DNA of 64,000 nucleotides from Candidatus Avimuribaculum pullicola (GTDB lineage: Bacteria; Bacteroidota; Bacteroidia; Bacteroidales; Muribaculaceae). Positions 55,885 through 64,000 of the stretch are shown piece by piece (position 1 is the stretch's first letter; each line of letters opens with the position of its first letter). Below the pieces are notes generated by a model. It saw nothing but the letters and a program-made list of their open reading frames with translations. It did not search any database and had not been told where the DNA came from. The position numbers and the translations under genes are program-made. The DNA lies in the NCBI GenBank assembly GCA_018716295.1, contig DVKC01000037.1:1-64000 (forward strand), read 5' to 3'.

Positions 55885-57209
55885 AATTTATCGATACAGT
55901 TAAGAATATTTGGAAGATTGATGATTTGCGGAAACGAATCACGATAACACTCTTGCTGGTGCTTGTGTACCGGTTTGGATGTTACGTGGTTCTTCCGGGA
56001 ATCAGCCCTTCTGAAATCGATGCCCTGCGCAGCTTTGCCAGCGGCGGGTTGATGCAGCTGCTCGACATGTTCTCGGGTGGCGCATTTTCGCAAGCATCAA
56101 TCTTTGCCCTTGGTATCATGCCCTATATCACGGCATCGATTATTATCCAGTTGCTCGGCATGTTCCTGCCACAGTTCCAGAAGATGCAGCGCGAGGGCGA
56201 GAGCGGGCGAATGAAACTCAACCAATACACCCGCTATCTCACTGTGCTCATTCTCTTGTTGCAAGGGCCTGCCTACCTCATCAACTTGCAGGTGCAGGTT
56301 AACGCAGCTGGCGGAGCCGCCCATTTCGGCTTTTGGACGATGACCTACTTGACAATAATACTTGCCGCTGGCAGTATGTTCATCATGTGGCTTGGAGAGA
56401 AGATTACCGACCGCGGTATCGGCAACGGTATCTCGTTCATAATCTTGGTGGGTATCATTGCCCGTTTCCCAGGTGCCATCGTGCAAGAATTTACCAATCG
56501 TCTGACTACTGCAGAGGGTGGCTTGGTTATGTTCATTGTTGAAATCGTGATTCTTTTCGCTGTAATCGCAGGTGCGATATTGCTTGTGCAGGGTACGCGC
56601 AGGGTTCCTGTTCAGTATGCCAAGCGCATCGTCGGCAACAAGCAATATGGTGGTGTGCGCCAATACATTCCATTGAAAGTGAATGCTGCTGGTGTGATGC
56701 CTATCATTTTTGCCCAGGCGATTATGTTTATTCCTATCACGCTGATGGGCTTCGGTGCCAACCAGAACCCGTCGGGATTCTTCCGCGCCTTCTCCGACAT
56801 GAACAGCTTCTGGTATAATGCTGTGTACTTCATCATGATTGTAGTGTTCACTTATTTCTACACGGCAATCACTGTGCGTCCCACTCAGATGGCCGACGAC
56901 ATGAAGCGCAACAACGGTTTCATACCAGGCATCAAGCCGGGCAAGAAGACGGCTGACTATCTTGATTCGATTATGTCGAGGATTACTTTCCCCGGCTCGT
57001 TGTTCCTTGGGTGTGTGGCTATTTTGCCGGCTTTCGCAAATGTATGCGGCATTAACCACAATTTCGCCCAATTCTTTGGCGGCACATCGCTGTTGATTCT
57101 TGTTGGTGTCGTGCTCGACACGTTACAACAAATCGAGAGCCACCTGAAGATGCACCATTACGATGGGTTGATGAAGTCGGGCAAGATTGCAGGTCGTTCG
57201 GGCATTTAA
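55881..57209 (+). CDS. secY: Protein translocase subunit SecY
   Basis: A 442-aa inner-membrane channel with 10 hydrophobic helices. It starts FIDTVKNIWKIDDLRKRITITLLLVLVYRFGCYVVLPGI. MPYITASIIIQLLGMFLPQFQ is TM2, and the C-terminal FLGCVAILPAFANVC and LILVGVVLDTLQQIESHLKMHHYDG are typical. It overlaps rplO by 4 bp. adk, which follows secY in many bacteria, is missing and map comes next. Confidence 0.98.
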   Translation: MKFIDTVKNIWKIDDLRKRITITLLLVLVYRFGCYVVLPGISPSEIDALRSFASGGLMQLLDMFSGGAFSQASIFALGIMPYITASIIIQLLGMFLPQFQKMQREGESGRMKLNQYTRYLTVLILLLQGPAYLINLQVQVNAAGGAAHFGFWTMTYLTIILAAGSMFIMWLGEKITDRGIGNGISFIILVGIIARFPGAIVQEFTNRLTTAEGGLVMFIVEIVILFAVIAGAILLVQGTRRVPVQYAKRIVGNKQYGGVRQYIPLKVNAAGVMPIIFAQAIMFIPITLMGFGANQNPSGFFRAFSDMNSFWYNAVYFIMIVVFTYFYTAITVRPTQMADDMKRNNGFIPGIKPGKKTADYLDSIMSRITFPGSLFLGCVAILPAFANVCGINHNFAQFFGGTSLLILVGVVLDTLQQIESHLKMHHYDGLMKSGKIAGRSGI

Positions 57210-57229
57210 TATTACAGGAGTAAGAATTG

Positions 57230-58012
57230 ATGATTTACCTAAAGACTGACGAAGAAATTGAGCTTGTAAGAGCCGCCAACATGGTGGTGGCACGCACGCT
57301 GGGCGAGGTGGCTAAATACATCGCACCAGGTGTGACTACGTTGAAGTTGAACCAAGTGGCCGAGGACTATATCCGCTCGCAAGGTGCGGTGCCTGGTTTC
57401 CTGGGTTATGCGGGTTATCCCTACACGCTGTGCGTGTCGGTCAACGAAAATGTGGTGCATGCGTTCCCGTCGAACTATGCGTTGCGCGAGGGCGACATTG
57501 TGTCGGTTGACTGCGGCGCGGTGATTGACGGTTTCAACGGTGACTCGTGTTATACATTCCCTGTCGGGGAAGTGTCGGACGAGGTGATGCGTTTGCTCAA
57601 GACTACCAAAGAGTCGCTTTACGTGGGTATTGAAAAAGCTGTGGCTGGCAACCGCATCGGCGACATCGGCCACGCGATACAGGAATATTGCGAGAAGCGC
57701 GGCTACAGCGTTGTGCGCGAGCTTTGCGGTCATGGTATAGGCAAGGACATGCATGAGGATCCCGATGTGCCCAACTATGGGCGACGCGGTACTGGGCCGC
57801 TTATCAAGAACGGCATGTGCATAGCCATTGAACCGATGATAAACCTTGGCAGCAAGAATATCGTCATGGAAGCCGATGGGTGGACGTGCCGCACAAAGGA
57901 TCGCAAGCCGTCGGCACATTATGAGCACACGGTGGCAATCAAGAACGGCAAAGCCGATATATTGTCGTCGTTCCAATTTGTTGAAGAAGTATTAGGTGAT
58001 AAATCAATTTAA
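57230..58012 (+). CDS. map: Methionine aminopeptidase type I
   Basis: A 260-aa enzyme that removes the N-terminal methionine from new proteins. The metal ligands lie in VSVDCGAVIDGFNGDSCYTF (two Asp), CGHGIGKDMHEDP (His), IAIEPMI (Glu) and YEHTVAI (Glu). The track starts at a TTG (57227); I chose the ATG at 57230, which has GGAG 9 bp upstream. Confidence 0.97.
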   Translation: MIYLKTDEEIELVRAANMVVARTLGEVAKYIAPGVTTLKLNQVAEDYIRSQGAVPGFLGYAGYPYTLCVSVNENVVHAFPSNYALREGDIVSVDCGAVIDGFNGDSCYTFPVGEVSDEVMRLLKTTKESLYVGIEKAVAGNRIGDIGHAIQEYCEKRGYSVVRELCGHGIGKDMHEDPDVPNYGRRGTGPLIKNGMCIAIEPMINLGSKNIVMEADGWTCRTKDRKPSAHYEHTVAIKNGKADILSSFQFVEEVLGDKSI

Positions 58013-58021
58013 AGTAATAGT

Positions 58022-58240
58022 ATGGCAAAACAGACCGCAATCGAAATAGACGGAGTAATCGTAGAGGCGTTGTCCAACGCCATGTTCCGCGTGGAACTTG
58101 AAAACGGGCATGAAATCACCGCCCACATTTCGGGCAAGATGCGCCTGCATTATATCAAGATTCTGCCTGGCGACAAGGTGAAAGTGGAAATGTCGCCCTA
58201 CGACTTGACTAAAGGAAGAATTGCTTTTAGATATAAATAA
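58022..58240 (+). CDS. infA: Translation initiation factor IF-1
   Basis: A 72-aa OB-fold factor. [71 protein letters not shown] is the full family sequence. Confidence 0.98.
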   Translation: MAKQTAIEIDGVIVEALSNAMFRVELENGHEITAHISGKMRLHYIKILPGDKVKVEMSPYDLTKGRIAFRYK

Positions 58241-58257
58241 AAAAGAAAATACGCTAT

Positions 58258-58374
58258 ATGAAAGTAAGAGCCTCAATAAAGAAACGTTCGGCCGATTGCA
58301 AGATAGTACGTCGCAAAGGCCGCTTGTATGTGATTTGTAAGAAGAACCCTAAGTTTAAACAACGCCAAGGATAA
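58258..58374 (+). CDS. rpmJ: 50S ribosomal protein L36
   Basis: A 38-aa protein too short for the ORF track: [19 protein letters not shown] followed by [19 protein letters not shown]. In the zinc form four ligands are present (CxxC, C, H). Here the first Cys is Ser and the His is Phe, and two cysteines remain, so the zinc ribbon is partly lost. It sits between infA and rpsM, as in most Bacteroidota. Confidence 0.96.
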   Translation: MKVRASIKKRSADCKIVRRKGRLYVICKKNPKFKQRQG

Positions 58375-58442
58375 TGTTCTCCTCTCCCCGCGTAGTGTGG
58401 TGGAGGCATTGTACAAAGCAAAAAATAACATAAGTTAAGAAT

Positions 58443-58823
58443 ATGGCAGTAAGAATAGTTGGGGTGGACTTGCCCCAAAACAAGAGAGGTGAAATTGCCT
58501 TAACCTATATCTTCGGCATCGGTCGTAGCTCGGCAAACAAGATACTTGCCAAGGCCGAAATCGACAAGGATATAAAAGTTAAGGACTGGACTGACGTTCA
58601 GGCCGCCAAAATTCGTGAAATTATCGGTAGCGAGTACAAGGTGGAAGGCGACTTGAGAAGCGAGGTTCAGTTGAACATCAAGCGCTTGATGGATATCGGT
58701 TGCTACCGTGGCATCCGTCACCGCCTGGGCTTGCCAGTACGTGGCCAAAGCACAAAGAACAATGCGCGTACTCGCAAGGGTAAGAAGAAAACAGTTGCTA
58801 ACAAGAAGAAAGCTACTAAATAA
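58443..58823 (+). CDS. rpsM: 30S ribosomal protein S13
   Basis: A 126-aa head protein. [33 protein letters not shown] and [39 protein letters not shown] are conserved, including the basic tail reaching the P site. Confidence 0.98.
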   Translation: MAVRIVGVDLPQNKRGEIALTYIFGIGRSSANKILAKAEIDKDIKVKDWTDVQAAKIREIIGSEYKVEGDLRSEVQLNIKRLMDIGCYRGIRHRLGLPVRGQSTKNNARTRKGKKKTVANKKKATK

Positions 58824-58832
58824 TAATAAAGT

Positions 58833-59222
58833 ATGGCAAAGAAGACAGTCGCAGCAAAGAAGAGAAATGTCAAAGTTGACGCCGCAGGCCAACTTCATGT
58901 ACACTCGTCTTTCAACAACATTATCGTGTGCCTCACCAATAGCGAGGGTCAAGTCATTTCATGGTCGAGCGCCGGCAAGATGGGTTTCCGCGGGTCGAAG
59001 AAAAACACCCCTTATGCAGCCCAGATGGCAGCCCAAGACTGCGCCAAGGTGGCTTATGACCTGGGTTTGCGCAAGGTGAAAGCTTATGTGAAAGGGCCAG
59101 GAAACGGACGTGAGTCTGCTATCCGCACGGTGCATGGTGCAGGTATCGAGGTAACCGAGATAATCGACGTTACTCCGCTTCCGCACAATGGATGCCGTCC
59201 TCCAAAGAGAAGAAGGGTTTAA
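58833..59222 (+). CDS. rpsK: 30S ribosomal protein S11
   Basis: A 129-aa platform protein. [48 protein letters not shown] and [42 protein letters not shown] are diagnostic. A 148-bp gap follows. Confidence 0.98.
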   Translation: MAKKTVAAKKRNVKVDAAGQLHVHSSFNNIIVCLTNSEGQVISWSSAGKMGFRGSKKNTPYAAQMAAQDCAKVAYDLGLRKVKAYVKGPGNGRESAIRTVHGAGIEVTEIIDVTPLPHNGCRPPKRRRV

Positions 59223-59370
59223 TTACTATCACAACTCAGAACTTCTGATTTTTACATTACAAGAATTTCGAGGCTTTCATAGTGAATAGATTACATTCTT
59301 ACCAACCTCTCTGTAATCGCGGCTGCACTTGAAAGTGTCAGTTTAAATTATTAAAAGTAAAAAAACAGCA
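59223..59370 (+). promoter_or_regulatory. rpsK-rpsD spacer with inverted repeats
   Basis: No gene. GATTACA (59289-59295) and TGTAATC (59312-59318) form a 7-bp stem. A short TCAGA/TCTGA palindrome before a T-run lies near 59235-59255. S4 autoregulates through mRNA structures in several bacteria, so an S4 site is a reasonable guess. Confidence 0.3.
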
Positions 59371-59979
59371 ATGGCTAGATATACTGGACCAAAAAGTAGA
59401 ATTGCCCGCAAATTTGGCGAGCCAATCTTCGGAGAAGACAAGGTTCTTGCAAAGAAGAATTACCCGCCGGGTCAACATGGTGTAAACAAGAGAAGGAAAC
59501 TCTCGGAATATGGCGTACAGTTGCGTGAAAAGCAAAAAGCCAAATACACTTATGGTGTGCTTGAACGCCAGTTCCGCAACCTCTTTGAAAAAGCCAAACG
59601 CTCGAAAGGCGTAAAGGGCGAGGTGCTTCTGCAACTGCTTGAAGCTCGCTTGGACAACGTTGTTTACCGCTTGGGTATCGCGCCCACTCGTGCTGCAGCA
59701 CGCCAGTTGGTGTCGCACCGCCACATCACTGTAAACGGCAAGGTTGTGAACATTCCATCTTACTCGGTAACCCCGGGTGAAGTAGTGGCAGTTCGCGAGA
59801 AGAGCAAGTCGCTCGAAGTGATTGCCGCTGCACTTGCCGGCTTCAACCACAGCAAGTATCCTTGGATTGAATGGGACGAAAACGTTAAGGGCGGCAAGTT
59901 GTTGCACCTGCCACAACGCGAAGACATCCCTGAAAATATCAAGGAGCAGTTAATTGTGGAATTGTATTCAAAACAATAA
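59371..59979 (+). CDS. rpsD: 30S ribosomal protein S4, zinc-free form
   Basis: A 202-aa assembly initiator. [20 protein letters not shown] begins without the cysteine cluster. [35 protein letters not shown] and [41 protein letters not shown] (S4 RNA-binding domain) follow. Confidence 0.98.
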   Translation: MARYTGPKSRIARKFGEPIFGEDKVLAKKNYPPGQHGVNKRRKLSEYGVQLREKQKAKYTYGVLERQFRNLFEKAKRSKGVKGEVLLQLLEARLDNVVYRLGIAPTRAAARQLVSHRHITVNGKVVNIPSYSVTPGEVVAVREKSKSLEVIAAALAGFNHSKYPWIEWDENVKGGKLLHLPQREDIPENIKEQLIVELYSKQ

Positions 59980-59994
59980 AATTAATAACGATAC

Positions 59995-60987
59995 ATGGCT
60001 ATATTAGCATTTCAAAAGCCCGACAAAGTATTAATGTTGGAAGCCGACAATTTCTTCGGCAAGTTCGAGTTCCGGCCATTGGAGCCGGGGTATGGCGTTA
60101 CTATAGGCAATGCCTTGCGCCGTATCTTGCTTTCATCGCTCGAAGGGTTTGCAATCTCGTCGATCCACGTCGATGGCGTGAAACACGAGTTTGCCACTAT
60201 ACCGGGTGTTAAGGAAGATGTTACCAACATTATCCTTAACCTGAAGAAAGTGCGCTTGAAACGTATCGTCGAAGACACCGAGGCCGAAAAGGTTACTGTG
60301 AAAGTTTCGGGTCAAGACGTGTTCAAGGCTGGTGACATTAACAAGGCATTGACGGGTTTTGAAGTCCTTAACCCGGATTTGGTTATCTGCCACTTGGATC
60401 CTACCACTGGTTTCCAAATCGACCTGACTATCAACAAGGGTCGTGGGTATGTGCCCGCCGAGGAAAACCAGAATCCGAACGATGCCATTGACGTTATCGC
60501 TATCGATTCTATTTACACTCCTATTGTTAATGTCAAGTACGCCATTGAAAGCTATCGCGTAGAACAGAAGACCGACTACGAGAAGCTCGTGCTTGAGATC
60601 ACTACCGATGGTTCAATCCTCCCGAAGGATGCCCTTAAGGAGGCTGCGAAGATACTTATCCACCACTTTATGCTTTTCAGCGATGAGAAAATCGCGCTCG
60701 AAACACCCGAAAACGAGGAAAACGAGGAATTCGACGAGGAAGTGCTGCACATGCGCCAGTTGTTGAAGACCAAGCTTGTCGATATGGATTTGTCGGTGCG
60801 CGCGCTTAATTGCTTGAAGTCGGCCGAAGTTGAAACGCTTGGCGAATTGGTAGTATTTAACAAAACCGACTTGTTGAAGTTCCGTAACTTCGGCAAAAAG
60901 TCGCTTACTGAACTTGACGAGTTGCTTGCCAACCTGAACCTTTCGTTCGGTATGGACATCTCTAAGTATAAATTGGATAAAGAGTAA
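59995..60987 (+). CDS. rpoA: DNA-directed RNA polymerase subunit alpha
   Basis: A 330-aa subunit. The dimerisation domain has [32 protein letters not shown]. An acidic linker ([14 protein letters not shown]) leads to the C-terminal domain ([47 protein letters not shown]) that contacts promoters and activators. Confidence 0.98.
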   Translation: MAILAFQKPDKVLMLEADNFFGKFEFRPLEPGYGVTIGNALRRILLSSLEGFAISSIHVDGVKHEFATIPGVKEDVTNIILNLKKVRLKRIVEDTEAEKVTVKVSGQDVFKAGDINKALTGFEVLNPDLVICHLDPTTGFQIDLTINKGRGYVPAEENQNPNDAIDVIAIDSIYTPIVNVKYAIESYRVEQKTDYEKLVLEITTDGSILPKDALKEAAKILIHHFMLFSDEKIALETPENEENEEFDEEVLHMRQLLKTKLVDMDLSVRALNCLKSAEVETLGELVVFNKTDLLKFRNFGKKSLTELDELLANLNLSFGMDISKYKLDKE

Positions 60988-60992
60988 TAACG

Positions 60993-61517
60993 ATGAGACA
61001 TAATAAAAAATTCAACCACCTCAGCAGGAAGAAAGGCCACCGCGACGCTATGTTGGCCAACATGACTATCTCCCTGATACAGCACAAGAGGATTTTCACC
61101 ACTTTGCCTAAGGCCAAGGCTCTGAGGGTTTATGCCGAGCCGCTTATCAACCGTGCCAAGACCGACAGCACGGCAAACCGCCGCTTGGTGTTCAGCTACT
61201 TGCAAAACAAGGAAGCTATCAAGGAGCTTTTCAACGAGATTTCTCAAAAGATTGCCAACCGTCCTGGAGGCTACACACGTATCCTCAAAACAGGTTTCCG
61301 CAGAGGTGACGGTGCCGCTACTTGCTTCATCGAGCTTGTTGACTACAACGAAAACATGCTTGCTGCCGGCAAGGAGAAGAAAGGTACTTCGCGTACTCGC
61401 CGTTCGCGCCGCAAGTCGGCTGCCGAAAAGGCTGGTGCCGCAGCAACCGAAACTGCAACAACAGCAACGGCCGAAGAAGCCGCTCCTGCTGCAGCCGAGG
61501 AAGCTAAGGCTGAGTAA
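60993..61517 (+). CDS. rplQ: 50S ribosomal protein L17 with C-terminal extension
   Basis: A 174-aa protein. The first ~120 residues are standard L17 ([73 protein letters not shown]). The last ~50 residues are a basic stretch ([11 protein letters not shown]) followed by an Ala/Glu/Thr-rich tail, absent in E. coli but common in Bacteroidota. It is the last gene of the cluster. Confidence 0.97.
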   Translation: MRHNKKFNHLSRKKGHRDAMLANMTISLIQHKRIFTTLPKAKALRVYAEPLINRAKTDSTANRRLVFSYLQNKEAIKELFNEISQKIANRPGGYTRILKTGFRRGDGAATCFIELVDYNENMLAAGKEKKGTSRTRRSRRKSAAEKAGAAATETATTATAEEAAPAAAEEAKAE

Positions 61518-61577
61518 GTGGAATAATACCATGCAGCGCGTGATGCGCTATTAGAAGTCATAATTATTAAAAGAGGA

Positions 61578-61623
61578 AGTGGAGATGTGCCGCATATAGT
61601 TGCGGTGACATTTCCACTTTTTT
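61578..61623 (+). terminator. Terminator of the ribosomal cluster
   Basis: AGTGGA-ATGT-CCGCA pairs with TGCGG-ACAT-TCCACT through three stem blocks, followed by six T residues. It is a strong intrinsic terminator. Confidence 0.88.
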
Positions 61624-61767
61624 GTCGTATTTGGTAGGAAAAGCTTGAAACAAAATGGGATTTGGTATATGGCAATGTCGCGTGTTAAAATATCTGTATT
61701 TGGCTCGCTGTTTCGATTATGCAATGAATTTGGCAAAATTGTATTACTTGTGCTTGTGATGATTGGC

Positions 61768-61775
61768 TAATTTTG
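61768..61775 (+). promoter_or_regulatory. -7 box for the alpha-galactosidase gene
   Basis: TAATTTTG fits TAnnTTTG, 45 bp before the ATG at 61821. Only a TTG at 17-bp spacing (61748-61750) lies upstream, so the -33 box is weak. Confidence 0.5.
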
Positions 61776-61820
61776 TGCAGTTATTTAAATTTATAAACCT
61801 AAAAACAAAAGATAAATAGC

Positions 61821-64000
61821 ATGATGAAAAAAGCATTGTTTGCAGCACTGCTGGCATGTGCAGTGGGCGGAAGTGGTTCTGCCGCCTATGCCCAGGATGT
61901 GCTTATTTCTACTCGCAACACTTCATTGTTGCTGCGGGCTGTTGAAGGTGAGCCTTTGAAGATTGCTTATTACGGCACACACATCGATAATGCTGAGGTG
62001 GCTCAAGTGTGGGCATCGGGGTTGGCATTCAATCGTCCGGCCTATCCATCGTTTAATACGTGGCCGCTTGATGAGGCTGCCATAGAAGTGGAACATTCCG
62101 ATGGCAGCATATCTCTTGATTTGGTAGTGGACGATGTGTCGCGTGAAGCCACAAGTAATGGCGAGGTAGTGCGTATTTTAACCCGTGACAAGGTTTATCC
62201 TTTCGAAGTGGTGAACTGCTACCGTTCCTACACCAATTCCGATGTGATAGAGGTGTGGAGCGAAATCTCGCATAACGAGAAGAAAGGCGACGTGAAGCTG
62301 GCACAGTTCGCATCGGCCTATATGCCTGTGCATGGCGACCAAGTGTGGCTGTCGCACTTGCATGGCTGCTGGGCCAACGAGGCCAACCTGTATGAAGAGC
62401 CGCTCACGGCTGGCATGAAAGTGATAAAGAACCGCGATGGTGTGCGCAATGGCATGAGCGACATGCCTGAGATTATGCTCTCGCTCGATGGCAAGCCTGC
62501 CGAACTGTCGGGGCGCGTGATTGGTGCGGCATTGTGCTACTCAGGCAATTATGAGCTGCGCATCGACACCGACATCGACGGCAAGTATCTGCACCATTTC
62601 CTTGCTGGTATCGACGAAACGGCATCGCAATATTACTTGAAAGCTGGCGAAACGTTTGTAACGCCCGAGGTGGCTTTCACTTATAGCGAGGAGGGCAAGA
62701 GTGGCGTGAGCCGCAACTTCCACAACTGGGCACGCCGTGACGGCAAGCTGCACAATGGCACAGCATTGCGCGATGTGTTGCTTAACAGCTGGGAAGGTGT
62801 GTATTTCGATGTTAATACCGAGCGCATTGTGAAGCTTATACAGGGCGCAGCCGAGCTGGGCGGAGAATTGTTTGTGATGGACGACGGCTGGTTTGCCAGT
62901 GATAAATATCGTCGTTTGACCGATAATGCTGCACTTGGCGACTGGACTGTTGACCGCCAGAAGTTGCCTGATGGCATACAGCCGTTAATCGACGAGGCAA
63001 AGGCTCATGGGCTTAAATTCGGTATATGGATTGAGCCTGAAATGGGCAACTGGAAGGCGAGTGAACTTTATGAGAAACACCCCGACTGGTTCTTGCAAAA
63101 TCATGGTCGCGAGCCGCGGTTGGGACGTGGTGGTACACAGATGGTGCTCGACCTTGCCAATCCCGATGTGCAGGACTTTGTGTTCTCGATTGTTGATAAC
63201 TTGATGACCGATTACCCCGAGATAGCCTATATGAAATGGGATGCCAACGCGAGCCTTGCCAATTACGGCTCTCCCTACTTGCCCAAGAACCGCCAGTCGC
63301 ACATCTACATCGAGTACCACAAGGGCTTGCGCAACGTGGTAGAGCGCATTCGTGCCAAGTATCCCGACCTCGTGTTGCAGGCTTGTGCCAGCGGCGGTGC
63401 GCGTGCCGGGTATGGTGTGTTGCCATATTTCGATGAGTTCTGGACGAGCGACGACACCGATGCGCTACAACGCATATATATGCAGTGGGGTATGTCGATG
63501 TTCTTCCCAGCTGCCGCAATGGCTTCGCACGTCAGCACAGTGCCCAATCATCAGACTGGCCGTGTGGTGCCGCTCAAGTTCCGCTTTGATGTGGCCATGC
63601 AGGGCCGCCTCGGCATCGAGATGAGGCCGTCGGACTTTACACCCGAGGAACTCGCATTTGCCAAGCAAGCAGTTAACGATTACAAGCGTCTGCGCGAACT
63701 TATCCAGCAGGGCGACCTGTACCGTCTTCACTCGCCCTACGAGGGCAAAGGCGACGTGGCATCGCTGATGTATGTTTCGCCCGACAAGCAGAAAGCTGTG
63801 TTCTATGGCTATAAGTTGAAGCACTTTGCCGGACACACAGTGCCGCCGTTCCGCATGGCTGGCCTCGATCCCGACAAGAATTACCGTTTGCATGAGCTTA
63901 ATGTTGCCGATGACGGCATGAAGTCGATGGAAGGCGCTGTAATATCTGGCCGCCTGCTCATGTCGCAAGGCATCAGGTTGGTGCTTGCCACGGAGTATTC
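61821..64000 (+). CDS. Secreted GH36 alpha-galactosidase (3' end beyond the window)
   Basis: This 726-codon frame is open at the right edge and absent from the ORF track because it has no stop. The signal peptide is MMKKALFAALLACAVGGSGSAAYAQ. A beta-sandwich N-domain follows (to ~residue 290), then a TIM barrel: LLNSWEGVYFDVN, FVMDDGWFASDK, GLKFGIWIEPEMGN. The nucleophile aspartate lies in YMKWDANAS and the acid/base aspartate in WTSDDTDALQR. This is the GH36 arrangement, which cleaves terminal alpha-galactose. It starts a new unit after the ribosomal terminator. Confidence 0.93.
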   Translation, partial: MMKKALFAALLACAVGGSGSAAYAQDVLISTRNTSLLLRAVEGEPLKIAYYGTHIDNAEVAQVWASGLAFNRPAYPSFNTWPLDEAAIEVEHSDGSISLDLVVDDVSREATSNGEVVRILTRDKVYPFEVVNCYRSYTNSDVIEVWSEISHNEKKGDVKLAQFASAYMPVHGDQVWLSHLHGCWANEANLYEEPLTAGMKVIKNRDGVRNGMSDMPEIMLSLDGKPAELSGRVIGAALCYSGNYELRIDTDIDGKYLHHFLAGIDETASQYYLKAGETFVTPEVAFTYSEEGKSGVSRNFHNWARRDGKLHNGTALRDVLLNSWEGVYFDVNTERIVKLIQGAAELGGELFVMDDGWFASDKYRRLTDNAALGDWTVDRQKLPDGIQPLIDEAKAHGLKFGIWIEPEMGNWKASELYEKHPDWFLQNHGREPRLGRGGTQMVLDLANPDVQDFVFSIVDNLMTDYPEIAYMKWDANASLANYGSPYLPKNRQSHIYIEYHKGLRNVVERIRAKYPDLVLQACASGGARAGYGVLPYFDEFWTSDDTDALQRIYMQWGMSMFFPAAAMASHVSTVPNHQTGRVVPLKFRFDVAMQGRLGIEMRPSDFTPEELAFAKQAVNDYKRLRELIQQGDLYRLHSPYEGKGDVASLMYVSPDKQKAVFYGYKLKHFAGHTVPPFRMAGLDPDKNYRLHELNVADDGMKSMEGAVISGRLLMSQGIRLVLATEY

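Noticed and set aside
56097-57071. 324-aa ORF opposite secY
   Set aside because: Antisense shadow rich in His and Asn with no membrane or domain pattern.

Overview
The window is chromosomal DNA from a member of the Bacteroidota, almost certainly the order Bacteroidales. A gut lineage such as Muribaculaceae is my best guess, but it is not proven. The evidence is: the Bacteroidota promoter type (TTTG, 19-20 bp spacer, TAnnTTTG) in front of many genes; a GlmU-like bifunctional enzyme of the Bacteroidota type; a TonB-linked type outer-membrane barrel; a sialidase with a type-IX-like tail; and a merged str-S10-spc-alpha ribosomal cluster without tuf between fusA and rpsJ or adk between secY and map.

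Left part (1-11.9 kb, + strand): a 5'-truncated outer-membrane beta-barrel gene, a PpiD/SurA-like periplasmic folding factor, sufE with a POT-family transporter, a DUF418 membrane protein, panB, and a YfhO-type membrane protein followed by a diverged methyltransferase-like protein. From 11.9 to 12.9 kb lies a small graveyard of mobile or accessory DNA: a frameshifted tyrosine-recombinase tail and a YhcG/DUF1016 gene broken by an in-frame stop and lacking its nuclease domain.

Middle part (12.9-33 kb, mostly - strand): a cvpA-sufB-sufC-sufD-sufS operon for Fe-S cluster assembly; a three-gene cassette of two unrecognised acidic proteins plus a YwqG/DUF1963 protein; an RND efflux operon (acrA-acrB-oprM type) ending in a stand-alone lpxA; cmk-ispH; a type II restriction-modification pair (TdeIII-like nuclease and C5-cytosine methyltransferase); and gapA.

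33-42.9 kb: mscL; a DivIC/FtsB-like protein with a small membrane protein; an overlapping coaX-omp-lptC-oxidoreductase operon; an internally deleted AAA ATPase remnant; the alternative Bacteroidota glmU; a secreted sialidase; and rfbC. Sialidase and rfbC are transcribed divergently.

42.9-61.6 kb (+ strand): one long ribosomal-protein, EF-G, SecY, Map, IF1 and RNA polymerase alpha cluster. It is preceded by a well-formed promoter and closed by a strong terminator. Three unusually long, structured spacers (rpsL-rpsG, rpsN-rpsH, rpsK-rpsD) could hold autoregulatory RNA elements. The window ends inside a secreted GH36 alpha-galactosidase. Sialidase and alpha-galactosidase on either side of the ribosomal block fit a bacterium feeding on host or plant glycans.

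Most genes are ordinary housekeeping genes. The best candidates for something undescribed are the YwqG three-gene cassette, the coupling of lpxA to an RND operon, and the structured spacers in the ribosomal cluster.
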